This document shows, piece by piece, positions 52,142 to 60,809 of a DNA stretch of 64,000 nucleotides (its first letter is position 1; every line of letters begins with the position of its first letter). The notes below the pieces were generated by a model. The model had not been told where the DNA came from. It saw nothing but the letters and a program-made list of their open reading frames with translations, and searched no databases. The stretch lies in assembly GCA_020199835.1 (NCBI GenBank), contig JAIVJV010000004.1:360342-424341 (forward strand). Reading direction: 5' to 3'. The position numbers and the translations under genes were made by a program. This DNA comes from Acidobacteriota bacterium (GTDB taxonomy: Bacteria; Acidobacteriota; Blastocatellia; Pyrinomonadales; Pyrinomonadaceae).

Positions 52142-52789
52142 TTATTCGACGATCTCGACAGTGACTTTTGTGATACCGAGTTGTTGCCACTTGCCTTGTC
52201 GAAATTGTGGCCGTGAGCGCAGGTTGCCGAGCACGTTCGAAGAAGCGGAGAAGTTTGACACGTTCCAGTGTTTTATTCGTTCATGCCCATTCACGTACGT
52301 AATCTTGATATGCGCTCTACGCGTCCTCAGTAGTTCTTTCTTCAACGTGGTGGGATCAGAAGGTACAAGATAAATCGGTAATTGAGACGATGAACTTGTC
52401 GAGAGTGGTTCTGTAGCTTTCTCGGAAAACTCGTATTCAATTGACGGTTCAGCCTCAATGGCGTCTGCGTCATATTTGCCGTGGCAATCACGACAAAGGA
52501 TTAGGATCGTCCTCTCTATCGGTTCATGTTCTAAAACAAACAGTTGTTCGAACTTTGCCAAATCAATTGTCACGACCTCGTCGTGAGTGAACTGCTCAAG
52601 CAACGCATCAATGATTTGGTTGCGATCCCTTCCTCGAACATGCGCCGATTCCAGACCGTTCGGCGAACCGCAGTGATTACAGTTCGCAACACCAATTCTG
52701 TAAGCTTTCGTCCGAATGTTGACGAGGTTACGCAGACGCGGTCCAATAAAGCGTTTGAATTCTTTGCGTGTTCCAATGAATGAGGCCAT
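52142..52789 (-). CDS. HNH-type nuclease-like protein, last gene of the restriction operon
   Basis: The product has 215 residues. A basic N-terminus (RKEFKRFIGPRLRNLVNIRT) precedes a zinc-ribbon-like pair NCNHCG (about 36-41) and LCRDCHGKYD (about 99-108). Between them is the ESAHVRGRDRN segment, which carries the first conserved His of a divergent HNH fold. The C-terminal half (about 140-215) is a separate alpha/beta region of unknown role. It starts 32 bases after the DUF429 stop. It could nick or cut DNA as an extra effector of the adjoining McrBC/type I system; that link is positional. Confidence 0.72.
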   Translation of the reverse strand: MASFIGTRKEFKRFIGPRLRNLVNIRTKAYRIGVANCNHCGSPNGLESAHVRGRDRNQIIDALLEQFTHDEVVTIDLAKFEQLFVLEHEPIERTILILCRDCHGKYDADAIEAEPSIEYEFSEKATEPLSTSSSSQLPIYLVPSDPTTLKKELLRTRRAHIKITYVNGHERIKHWNVSNFSASSNVLGNLRSRPQFRQGKWQQLGITKVTVEIVE

Positions 52790-52821
52790 TGATTTCTGCT
52801 ACACCTCTTACTGTTCGCAAC

Positions 52822-53520
52822 CTAACCAGTAGGAAGCGTCCCGTTCAGCGGAAAATGAATCCATCCTTCTGATCTTACGTGCTCACCTTGCGCCTCAACC
52901 GTTCCTTTCTGAAAAGCCAATCGTGCAGTTAGGCAAGCGATCAACGCATCGAGAGCATCTGACGTTGAGGCATATTCGTTCGGTATGTCGAGGAATCGCA
53001 GCATGGTACGTAGTTCTCGCAAAATTCCTAGCCTGGTGTTTCGGCAATCTGAATCAAGAAGTTTGTAGCCCCGGCAAGGCAAGCCCCAGCTCTTCAAAGT
53101 TGCTGCTGGATAGACTTCGTAGAACTTAGCGCCACCCGATCGATCTTCAACCTGATGTCTAGTAAGCAAGGCATTTACACGCATTGCGGGCAGCGCGATG
53201 CGATCCGTTGACACACTCAAGGGCCAAATGCCTAAGGTGTCGCGAACGAACAGATCGGTCGCTCGAAACCGCAACCGTTTCCTATTCTCAGATGACCACC
53301 TAATCTCGCTCCATCCCGCAACCGCCTCAACAAACGCCTTCGGCCATCCAAACGGCGCATCGATCCCGACTACGTCTGCACGATCTATTAAGTGATCAAG
53401 CTGATCGTCGTCGCACCTCAGCTCTGGCAAATGTACAACGACTCTCGACTCTCTCCACTCAATGACAGATGCTGCCGTTCCTTCTCGAGAAGAGGAAAGA
53501 TCGATTCCCACCGTGATCAT
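52822..53520 (-). CDS. DUF429 family protein (predicted RNase H-fold nuclease)
   Basis: The product has 232 residues. It has the DUF429 hallmarks: ITVGIDLSSSREGTAASVIE with the first acidic residue, ADVVGIDAPFGWP (about 53), RFRATDLFVRDTLGIWPLSV, FYEVYPAATLKSWG and a late Asp pair in STSDALDALIACLTARLA. The fold is a predicted RNase H-like nuclease; its biological role is not established. Its start overlaps the mcrB stop by 4 bases, so it is translationally coupled to the restriction genes. Confidence 0.85.
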   Translation of the reverse strand: MITVGIDLSSSREGTAASVIEWRESRVVVHLPELRCDDDQLDHLIDRADVVGIDAPFGWPKAFVEAVAGWSEIRWSSENRKRLRFRATDLFVRDTLGIWPLSVSTDRIALPAMRVNALLTRHQVEDRSGGAKFYEVYPAATLKSWGLPCRGYKLLDSDCRNTRLGILRELRTMLRFLDIPNEYASTSDALDALIACLTARLAFQKGTVEAQGEHVRSEGWIHFPLNGTLPTG

Positions 53521-56500
53521 GAGGCAACGCCGCCTCCGGCAGGGAACGCGTTCAAAGCATCCACAAGTTGATTGGGACTCAACTCTTTCACCTCATATCG
53601 CGGAGATTCGCTGTCGACTAGCTCACTAAGCTTTCCGGTTAACTGGCGGATCTTGCGTTGCTGCAGAAAAGCATCGCCAAGTACAGCAAATAGCCGTTCA
53701 CTATCGTTGTAGAAATACTCATCAAGTAACGGCAACACCCGGTTGTACCACGCGAAGTGGAGATCTTCGGTACTTTTTAAGTTCAGGAAATAGCTATGTC
53801 CGATTTGATGGTTCCGATCTAATATAAGCGCGATTCGTTCATTCAGAGTTGAAAGAACTGCGCTGAGATCAACTGCAGAAAAGTAGCCTAGAAGGCTCGG
53901 TTTGGGCATCACTTCGAAAAAGGAAAATCTTCGCCGCAGAGCAAGATCGAGGAGAGCAATCGATCGGTCGGCAGTATTCATCGTTCCGAGTATGTACAGA
54001 TTCGGCGGAACTCCAAAATTTTCCCCAGAGTACGGAAGTTGGACTCTTAATTCATTCCGCTCACCCAGACGCTTATCGTCTTCAATGAGCGTAATGAGTT
54101 CGCCAAAAACTTTGGCAATGTTGGCGCGATTGATCTCATCAATGATTAATAGAAACTTGGGTGGGTTCTCTTTGTTACGTTCCCATGCGGCAGTTGCACG
54201 TGCGCAGGCCTTTCTAAATATCCCCGGTCTTACTTCGTATATGACCTGTCCGTCTTCGTTTACCGACGGCTTCAAGCCTTCAACGAATTCCTCGTAAGCA
54301 AACGACTGATGGAATGTAACGAAGTCGACAAAATCATCTGTTGATAATGACCCCTCCTCAGGATGCCTTAAGGCTGTCAATTCAGCTCTGAGCGTCTCGT
54401 CGACGTACTCCTTTCCCTGGCTGGTTAGGAACCACTGTGAATCTGAGTCCTTATCGAAGAGGTATGGAGGTTGTCTTGACGCGTAGTTGACTGTGGTGCT
54501 GCTTCTGTCCGCGTGCATTTGTAATTGACCCCAAACAGCATTGCTAACCTTCTGTGCACTTTTAAGTGCGGCATAACGTTGGAGCACGTCCGAGTTCAAG
54601 ATTTCCGGCACTTTGAATCTCGTCTTACCATCACTGGCCATCGCCAATGCAATAGCCTGATACCACCTAAGATCTTCCAATACTTTCGTTTTCTTCTCGC
54701 CTGAGGAGATCTGCGCCTGTAGCTGAGGTTCGAGGAACTCGTTAGCAAATCGATTCGCCAAATATGTTTTGCCGGTTCCTGGTGGACCATAAAGAATGAT
54801 GTTGGATGTCGTAGAACTCAACCGAAATAGCGGCTGCAAATCAGCCGAACCGACTGGAGCTTGAGGTTTCTCCTCTTCGGTGGGTCCCGTTTGATCAAGT
54901 TCCGCAAACGCTTCCGATAGACTCGGATCCTTAACGAGATACGCCTCCTTTAAAGTCGACCATTCCATTTCCGAAATAGGCGCGATCGTTTTCGGATAAA
55001 AAAATTGATCTGGCATCTGACACTCTTGAGCAATTACCCAAGCAACTTTCCTAGTCTGCCGGTATTCTGCGTGTTTACTTGGATTCTCGGGGTCGAGCGG
55101 AGGTAGATAAGCACTAGTGATTCGACCAATACCGACCGCTTTGCTGCGACCGCGGTTCGCAACCACAATATCCCCGATACTTAGGTCATGCGTAAACCTC
55201 CAAATTTGCCCCGCGCCGCCTGATCGTTGGCCCGAACTAATTAATGCCTCCTTAATTTCATTACGATCCTTGAAGTCACGAAAATCCACATCGTCGAGCC
55301 AGTGAACGACGATGCAGCCTTGATCTCTGCACATGTCCCAATGTTCGGCTTCGGCTCCCGGAGCGATCTTCCAAATGCGCTTCGGATTATCGCTTTTACG
55401 TGGATCGTTATTTAATCCGTGGTATAGAAACTTAGTGATCTGAAAAGTATCGAGCTCCTGAAACTCAGGAAGAGCACGCAGCATTGATAAAAGCTGGCGG
55501 TTAAGATTCAGGACCTCACCTTGCGGAGTGCCGCCGAATGCCTTGATGAAATGACGCAGGTGATCGGGCTGAGACATCGGAAGGAACTTTTCTGGGAAGT
55601 ATAAGTACAGCGGTTTACAGCGAAGGCCCAAAGCATTGCCAAAGTGTTTCTCGCCAACTCGATCTAGCTCTGAGTACTCCCCTCGTTCTACTGAATTGAC
55701 TAACTCTTGCAACCCGCTTCGTATCCTCGATATTGCATCGTGCTCGTCCCGGTATGCATTGGTGACGTACCAGTTGTTATTTTTCGAACTCCAAAATACA
55801 CCCCACTTTTTTGCGCTGCCGCCGCCGATGCCACCCAAAGCGGTCGTTTTAAATTCCAACCAGTTACAAAACGTATCCTTTGATTCCAGTCCTTGTGCAT
55901 AGTCCTGTAACTGCATTTCCTTAAGTGTCTCTTTTGGAAACCTCTTCACAAATGCGGAGCGTAACCCCATTAACTCCTCAGGAATTGTTCTGGGATTGGT
56001 CTCCAGCCATTCGGCTAGAGCCGCCTTCCACGATTCTGCTTTTACTCTTCTCGACTCAATCCAGAGAAACGAATGCGCATCCAGTAGATCCGCGGGCTCG
56101 CCCCATTCATGAGCCAGACGGTCTCTAACATCATGTATGAACTTCAAATACTCGACATATCTTTCGCCGCGTGAACCGGTTTCTGTGATCGTCGCTCCCC
56201 ATTCTATTTGGGCGAACTTAATCAGCGATTGACGGTAGAACACACACTCTTGAGGGAATCGCGCAGCAAGCAGTAATGCGGTCATCCACCCGGAGCGTTT
56301 TCTTCTCTGAATGTAAGTCTCATAGTCAGAATTTATATCGGCATCGAAGGCGTCAAACCGCGCAGCGAGGCTTTCTGACACGTCAAACAATCGCTTGAAC
56401 ATTCCGGCGAGTCGCTGCTGGGGAACTGCGTTCACATATTTCTTAAAATCATCGAAAATTGTGAAGTGCGTTAGATTGACAATCTCGCCGGACACGTCGC

Positions 56501-56684
56501 GCACCGCATCAGAAAACTTTGTGAGGAAGTTAGGGTCGGAAAGCGACTCATCACTCATTGCGCCGCCGAGAATTGTAATGAGACGTTGCTTGTAGTGACG
56601 CTCTTGCCTCTCCAGCTTCCCGCTGTTTTTGAATTCGGCGAAGAGCTCAACGGACTTTTTGAATGCTGCTTCGTTTGAAATCAT
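53517..56684 (-). CDS. mcrB: McrB-like AAA+ restriction ATPase with central EVE-like domain
   Basis: The product has 1055 residues, about twice the length of E. coli McrB. The N-terminal 430 residues hold unrecognised helical domains. A PUA/EVE-like domain (about 440-560: EHWDMCRDQGCIVVHWLDDV, IGDIVVANRGRSKAVGIGRI) probably binds modified bases. The AAA module starts near 625: Walker A IILYGPPGTGKTYLA (about 633), FHQSFAYEEFVEGL, Walker B KFLLIIDEINRANIAKVFGE (about 846), sensor LGTMNTADRSIALLDLALRR and a lid. It should translocate DNA with McrC and cut DNA carrying modified cytosines. Four-base overlaps join it to mcrC upstream and DUF429 downstream. Confidence 0.9.
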   Translation of the reverse strand: MISNEAAFKKSVELFAEFKNSGKLERQERHYKQRLITILGGAMSDESLSDPNFLTKFSDAVRDVSGEIVNLTHFTIFDDFKKYVNAVPQQRLAGMFKRLFDVSESLAARFDAFDADINSDYETYIQRRKRSGWMTALLLAARFPQECVFYRQSLIKFAQIEWGATITETGSRGERYVEYLKFIHDVRDRLAHEWGEPADLLDAHSFLWIESRRVKAESWKAALAEWLETNPRTIPEELMGLRSAFVKRFPKETLKEMQLQDYAQGLESKDTFCNWLEFKTTALGGIGGGSAKKWGVFWSSKNNNWYVTNAYRDEHDAISRIRSGLQELVNSVERGEYSELDRVGEKHFGNALGLRCKPLYLYFPEKFLPMSQPDHLRHFIKAFGGTPQGEVLNLNRQLLSMLRALPEFQELDTFQITKFLYHGLNNDPRKSDNPKRIWKIAPGAEAEHWDMCRDQGCIVVHWLDDVDFRDFKDRNEIKEALISSGQRSGGAGQIWRFTHDLSIGDIVVANRGRSKAVGIGRITSAYLPPLDPENPSKHAEYRQTRKVAWVIAQECQMPDQFFYPKTIAPISEMEWSTLKEAYLVKDPSLSEAFAELDQTGPTEEEKPQAPVGSADLQPLFRLSSTTSNIILYGPPGTGKTYLANRFANEFLEPQLQAQISSGEKKTKVLEDLRWYQAIALAMASDGKTRFKVPEILNSDVLQRYAALKSAQKVSNAVWGQLQMHADRSSTTVNYASRQPPYLFDKDSDSQWFLTSQGKEYVDETLRAELTALRHPEEGSLSTDDFVDFVTFHQSFAYEEFVEGLKPSVNEDGQVIYEVRPGIFRKACARATAAWERNKENPPKFLLIIDEINRANIAKVFGELITLIEDDKRLGERNELRVQLPYSGENFGVPPNLYILGTMNTADRSIALLDLALRRRFSFFEVMPKPSLLGYFSAVDLSAVLSTLNERIALILDRNHQIGHSYFLNLKSTEDLHFAWYNRVLPLLDEYFYNDSERLFAVLGDAFLQQRKIRQLTGKLSELVDSESPRYEVKELSPNQLVDALNAFPAGGGVAS

Positions 56685-57991
56685 GATGAGGTCTCCAGAA
56701 GAAATATTTGCTTTAGTTGGGCAATAAGCCTGGCTCGTCCTTCAGTGCTACTTAAATCCACACTGATGTTCACGGACGTTGCTTCAATTACTTTTTGACA
56801 ATCTTCGAGCTTGAAACACGCACGGACGTGCTCTCCATAAGCAGATTTGCTTGGGTAAAGAAGGATTACACGATCACAGTTGTAACGGTGTGCGTAGGCA
56901 TGCATTTGATAGAAATCAGATTGCGAAACCCCCAGATTTCGCTCTTTGTCATCAAGTAGCTTGTACTTCGTATCGATAAGCAGAGTGAATGCGTCGCCGT
57001 CGCGAAAGGCGATATCCGGAATAGTCTGAAAGACGTTGCGGTCTTCTCGCCTGGCAAGATAACGTCTGGCGCCACGGGATTGTGGTAAGAACTCGTAGCG
57101 AAGGAACGGCTCCGGCAAGATATGCGATGCGTGATGGCGAATGAAACCTGCAAGAAAGTTCTCAAAAAGCAGGTTCATGTCGAAAACGAATGCAAACGTC
57201 GAGAGATCGCCCGGCGTCATCTGAAGTGCTCCTCCGTCCAGAAAAATCTGTGCCAGATTCAAGAGAGGTCGATACCGCTCAGTCAGTCTGGTTAGCTGTG
57301 ATGGATCGGCGTCTTTCGACGTAACTCGTGGAACGAGAGTTACTTCATCCATCCATTGACGTAGTTCGTTCAGGAGTTGCTGATTATCGTGATCGCGCGT
57401 CAGAAACGAGAGACGTTCGACGACGTGTCGAAAGGTTCGGTTGAGTTTGTTGTCTGAGGTGAACTCGTCGTATGTGACGGAGAAGGTCGCCCGGCGTTCA
57501 GGCTTTCGCAACTGATCCGCGATTCGCCATTTGCCTTTCAGAACGGGCAACTCATCTTCGACAACTTCATAGGTTCGATGAGCCCCGCCTTGCCATTCCT
57601 CTCTAAGATGCGTGGCGAACAGACGGGTGAGGATCTCGAACCAGTCGTCCGTTTGTCGGAGCAGGCTGGCTAGTTCATGCTCACGCACCTGCAATTCACC
57701 GGCGTAATTGAGCATACGCAGCAAATTGGCAGTTGCTTCTTTCGCCTTGAGTTCCTCGTCGTCTGTTTCCTGTGCCTGGTAGATCTTTGGCAACACCTGA
57801 ATGGTGCGACCTTTGAGGCGAATCACTCCGACATGCTGCGATGCACGAATGCGCTTCTCGCCATGTTTCATGCCGAGTCGCAGGACTTCAGTGCCTAGAG
57901 CAACGTTGATTCGATCAATGAGCGTCCAATCGCGCTCGGTCCATGCGAAATGTTTGGATTCGTGTTCGAAGATGGTGAGAGGCTTTGTCAT
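56681..57991 (-). CDS. mcrC: McrC-like nuclease subunit
   Basis: The product has 436 residues. The N-terminal part (VGVIRLKGRTIQVLPKIY, TANLLRMLNYAGEL) is the typical McrC interaction domain. The C-terminal PD-(D/E)xK nuclease shows IPDIAFRDGDAFTLLIDTKY (about 320-342) and QMHAYAHRYNCDRVILLYPS. It supplies the cleavage activity of the McrBC complex and stimulates the McrB ATPase. Its stop overlaps the mcrB start by 4 bases. It begins 53 bases after hsdS. Confidence 0.9.
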   Translation of the reverse strand: MTKPLTIFEHESKHFAWTERDWTLIDRINVALGTEVLRLGMKHGEKRIRASQHVGVIRLKGRTIQVLPKIYQAQETDDEELKAKEATANLLRMLNYAGELQVREHELASLLRQTDDWFEILTRLFATHLREEWQGGAHRTYEVVEDELPVLKGKWRIADQLRKPERRATFSVTYDEFTSDNKLNRTFRHVVERLSFLTRDHDNQQLLNELRQWMDEVTLVPRVTSKDADPSQLTRLTERYRPLLNLAQIFLDGGALQMTPGDLSTFAFVFDMNLLFENFLAGFIRHHASHILPEPFLRYEFLPQSRGARRYLARREDRNVFQTIPDIAFRDGDAFTLLIDTKYKLLDDKERNLGVSQSDFYQMHAYAHRYNCDRVILLYPSKSAYGEHVRACFKLEDCQKVIEATSVNISVDLSSTEGRARLIAQLKQIFLLETSS

Positions 57992-58044
57992 GAGGGAGAT
58001 AGAACGGTTGAGTCGAGTGGCACGTCACATTACGGCACGCATTC

Positions 58045-59394
58045 TCATCGGCGCCTCCGTTTAGTAGTCGAACGCACCTTAGTATCACACGTGCCATTTC
58101 GCTGCTGGCGAACGCGTTCTAACAAAACCGAGGCGGGTTCGTCGTTGGGATCTTGGGGAACGAGTTCGCCGCGGAATGCTTTGGCGAGGATGGATTGCGT
58201 TAGTTTGTCAACGTGCCTCTTGGCTTTGACGTAACGTGCTTCCAACGCGTTCGCGCTTTTTAAGAGATCATCGACACGTCGCACCACTTCTTTTTGCTCA
58301 TCAAGACTAGGAAAGTTGATTGATAACTCTTTCAATCGAGACGCTTTGATCCCGGTAACAGTTGTACCTGTCGCTCTATCCCTCAATCCAGCCTGAAACT
58401 GTGTTGATTGCAGAACCAACGCAGCATATGGACCAAACACAATGTCTTTATCAAACTGAAGACAGATTACTCGTTGTGCCAACGCAAATTTGAATGTCCA
58501 ATCAATATGGACGACGTAACCCAATGGAGCTTCCGTTGTAATTAAGACGTCGCCTATATTCGGAAAGCCGCGAGTCATCCAGGCGTCATAATCGTTCTCC
58601 GCGATATATTCTCGCGGTTCAACTGACAGGTAGCCAGGGCGTATGTTTTTCGCAGTTATTAATGGAATACCGGCGTTGGCCTTTCTGGGAGTCTTACCTC
58701 TGTAATCAATAAATCGGGCTAAGCTTCCCAGTTTTCCGCTGAGCTGTTGAAACTCAACATTGTGCTTTAAGCGCCAATCTACTGTTAGTGTTCCTGCACA
58801 CGACGAATCGATAACGGATTGGCGGAAACGTTTGAGGATGCGTGGGATGGTTGCGAGTCGCTCTTGCGCCGCGTTGACGCGGCTCGAGAGCTTTTCCAAC
58901 ATCGTTAGGATGCGGCGTTGTTCGTTCAGTGGTGGAATCGCAAGTTGATGTTCCTTTAGTGTCTCGTATTTAACGCTTTGAACCGTGGTTCCTTCGCGAT
59001 TGAGACCAAGAATTTCTTTAGCTGAATTCTTGAGACTCAAAAATAACCAGCGATTAAGATCTTCATCACCCGAATCGAAAGCTTTGATGTCTTGGTTAAT
59101 CGCAAGCTCTCTTCCACTTAGTGCGACCGGAAGTGTGTGCTTTAGTATGCCGCTTCTAACGACAACTATAACTGAACCGGGCCGGCAGAGTTTTGCCGAT
59201 GAGTTTTCCAACCCAGCTGCAGTAATGAATTCAGTGCCTTGGTTGATTACATCTGAATTGAATTCACCTGAAGAAACCCAAGGAATGTCTCCACGCCAAT
59301 ACTCTGGTTTGCTCTTGCTGGGAGTGCCGCCACTGAAAGAGTAAAAGAGTTCCTCAACTTTGTATTGTGCCCAACCTGATGGCTGATATCTCAT
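58045..59394 (-). CDS. hsdS: Type I restriction-modification specificity subunit HsdS
   Basis: The product has 449 residues with the usual two target-recognition domains. The first opens GWAQYKVEELFYSFSGGTPS and YWRGDIPWVSSGEFNSD; its helical spacer is LAIPPLNEQRRILTMLEKLS. The second has LARFIDYRGKTPRKANAGIP, ITAKNIRPGYLSVEPREYI and the spacer INFPSLDEQKEVVRRVDDLL. Together these would recognise a bipartite DNA site, which cannot be predicted here. The start overlaps the hsdM stop by 4 bases. A basic C-terminal tail ends in TKRRRR. Confidence 0.93.
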   Translation of the reverse strand: MRYQPSGWAQYKVEELFYSFSGGTPSKSKPEYWRGDIPWVSSGEFNSDVINQGTEFITAAGLENSSAKLCRPGSVIVVVRSGILKHTLPVALSGRELAINQDIKAFDSGDEDLNRWLFLSLKNSAKEILGLNREGTTVQSVKYETLKEHQLAIPPLNEQRRILTMLEKLSSRVNAAQERLATIPRILKRFRQSVIDSSCAGTLTVDWRLKHNVEFQQLSGKLGSLARFIDYRGKTPRKANAGIPLITAKNIRPGYLSVEPREYIAENDYDAWMTRGFPNIGDVLITTEAPLGYVVHIDWTFKFALAQRVICLQFDKDIVFGPYAALVLQSTQFQAGLRDRATGTTVTGIKASRLKELSINFPSLDEQKEVVRRVDDLLKSANALEARYVKAKRHVDKLTQSILAKAFRGELVPQDPNDEPASVLLERVRQQRNGTCDTKVRSTTKRRRR

Positions 59395-60809
59395 GCAGCT
59401 ACTGGTTCCTGTTTGTCCATGAGGCGAACAATCTCTCGTAAGTCATCCACGACTGCTTCAAGCTCAGTAATTGCTTCGGCGGCCAAGTCCTGCGGTTCGG
59501 GCAAGTCTTCACCGTCTTCCAGTGATTCATCCTTCAACCATGTAATGTCGAGCTTGTAATCTCGCTGCTTGATGTCGCTGACGTGGAACTTGCGGAAGCG
59601 GCCCTGTTCTCCCAACTCTTTTCGTTTGCTGCCACCATTCGGATCGTCTCCGTAGCACTTTTCGAACTCAGCGAAATGTGATAGCGACAGTGGTCGTTCT
59701 TTCTTCGTGATCCCAAGCACATTAGAGCGAGCGTCGAAGATCCAGACGTTTTCAGTTGGGAAGCCTTTCTGAAAGAACACAACGTTTGCTTTCACCCCTT
59801 GGCTGTAGGGCGAGAACGTTCCACGAGGTAAACGCAGGATTGTATGAACGTTGCAGTCCTGCATGAGAATTTCAAACACTTCGCCGGCCTTACCTTCGAA
59901 AAGACAGTTATCCGGAAGCACAATTGCAGCGCGACCGCCGGGTTTGAGGATCGTCAGAACGTGCTGTAGGAAGTTTAACTGCTTGTTTGAAGTTTCTATC
60001 GTGAAGTCTTCGCGGTCCGGCGCCTGGTTTGCACCCTTAGTGCCGAATGGTGGATTGGTAAGCACGACATCGTATCGACGACTACTCGGAACCTCGTAAA
60101 TCGCATCACCCAATGTGATCTCAGGTTCGAGCCCGTGAAGGTACAAATTCATCAACGCGAGGCGCCGCGGACGCTCCACTAAATCCTGTCCGAAATAGGT
60201 TGAACTCTTGAGCCGTTTTGCCAACTCGCGATCGACTGCGCCCCCCTTTGTTTCTTCAATCAGCCATTCGTAAGCGCAAACGAGGAAACCTCCGGTGCCA
60301 CAAGCGGGGTCACCAATCGTGAAGTCCTTGTGAACTCGCGGGTCCGGTTTCATGCATCGGACGATTGACTGAATTAACACGCGTGGTGTGAAGTACTGGC
60401 CCGCTCCTTTCTTACCCTCGCTTGCCGCTTTCTCCAGCAACCCTTCAAACGCCTGGGCCTTAACGTCGACATTAAGAGCGGTCCATTCCGTCTCGTCGAT
60501 CAGAGACAGCATGCGCTTCAAATTGACAGGATTGTTGAATCGCGATTGCGCGCCCGCGAAAATTTGGCCCAGTAATCCCTTTTCTTTTGCGAGCTTCCGA
60601 AGAACGTCAACGTAGTGATCTATGAGGTTCGTTCCAGTCTGCTTGTAGAGCGTGCGCCAGTCGCAGTCTCTTGGCAGTCCGATGCCACGCTCGTCCGCCA
60701 TTTTCAGAAAGAGCAGGTAGGTTAACTGCTCGATGTAGTCGCCGTAATCGATTCCGTCATGCCGTAGCGTATGACAGAAGCCCCAGAGTTTCTGAACAAC
60801 GTCGCTCAT
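59391..60809 (-). CDS. hsdM: Type I restriction-modification DNA methyltransferase HsdM
   Basis: The product has 472 residues. The HsdM N-terminal helical domain (KLWGFCHTLRHDGIDYGDYI) is followed by the N6-adenine methyltransferase core. This has GQYFTPRVLIQSIVRCM, motif I IGDPACGTGGFLVCAYEWL (about 170) and motif IV VVLTNPPFGTKG (about 253). It forms the methylase with HsdS and protects host DNA. Its start overlaps the hsdR stop by 4 bases, so R, M and S are translationally coupled, with R first. Confidence 0.95.
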   Translation of the reverse strand: MSDVVQKLWGFCHTLRHDGIDYGDYIEQLTYLLFLKMADERGIGLPRDCDWRTLYKQTGTNLIDHYVDVLRKLAKEKGLLGQIFAGAQSRFNNPVNLKRMLSLIDETEWTALNVDVKAQAFEGLLEKAASEGKKGAGQYFTPRVLIQSIVRCMKPDPRVHKDFTIGDPACGTGGFLVCAYEWLIEETKGGAVDRELAKRLKSSTYFGQDLVERPRRLALMNLYLHGLEPEITLGDAIYEVPSSRRYDVVLTNPPFGTKGANQAPDREDFTIETSNKQLNFLQHVLTILKPGGRAAIVLPDNCLFEGKAGEVFEILMQDCNVHTILRLPRGTFSPYSQGVKANVVFFQKGFPTENVWIFDARSNVLGITKKERPLSLSHFAEFEKCYGDDPNGGSKRKELGEQGRFRKFHVSDIKQRDYKLDITWLKDESLEDGEDLPEPQDLAAEAITELEAVVDDLREIVRLMDKQEPVAA

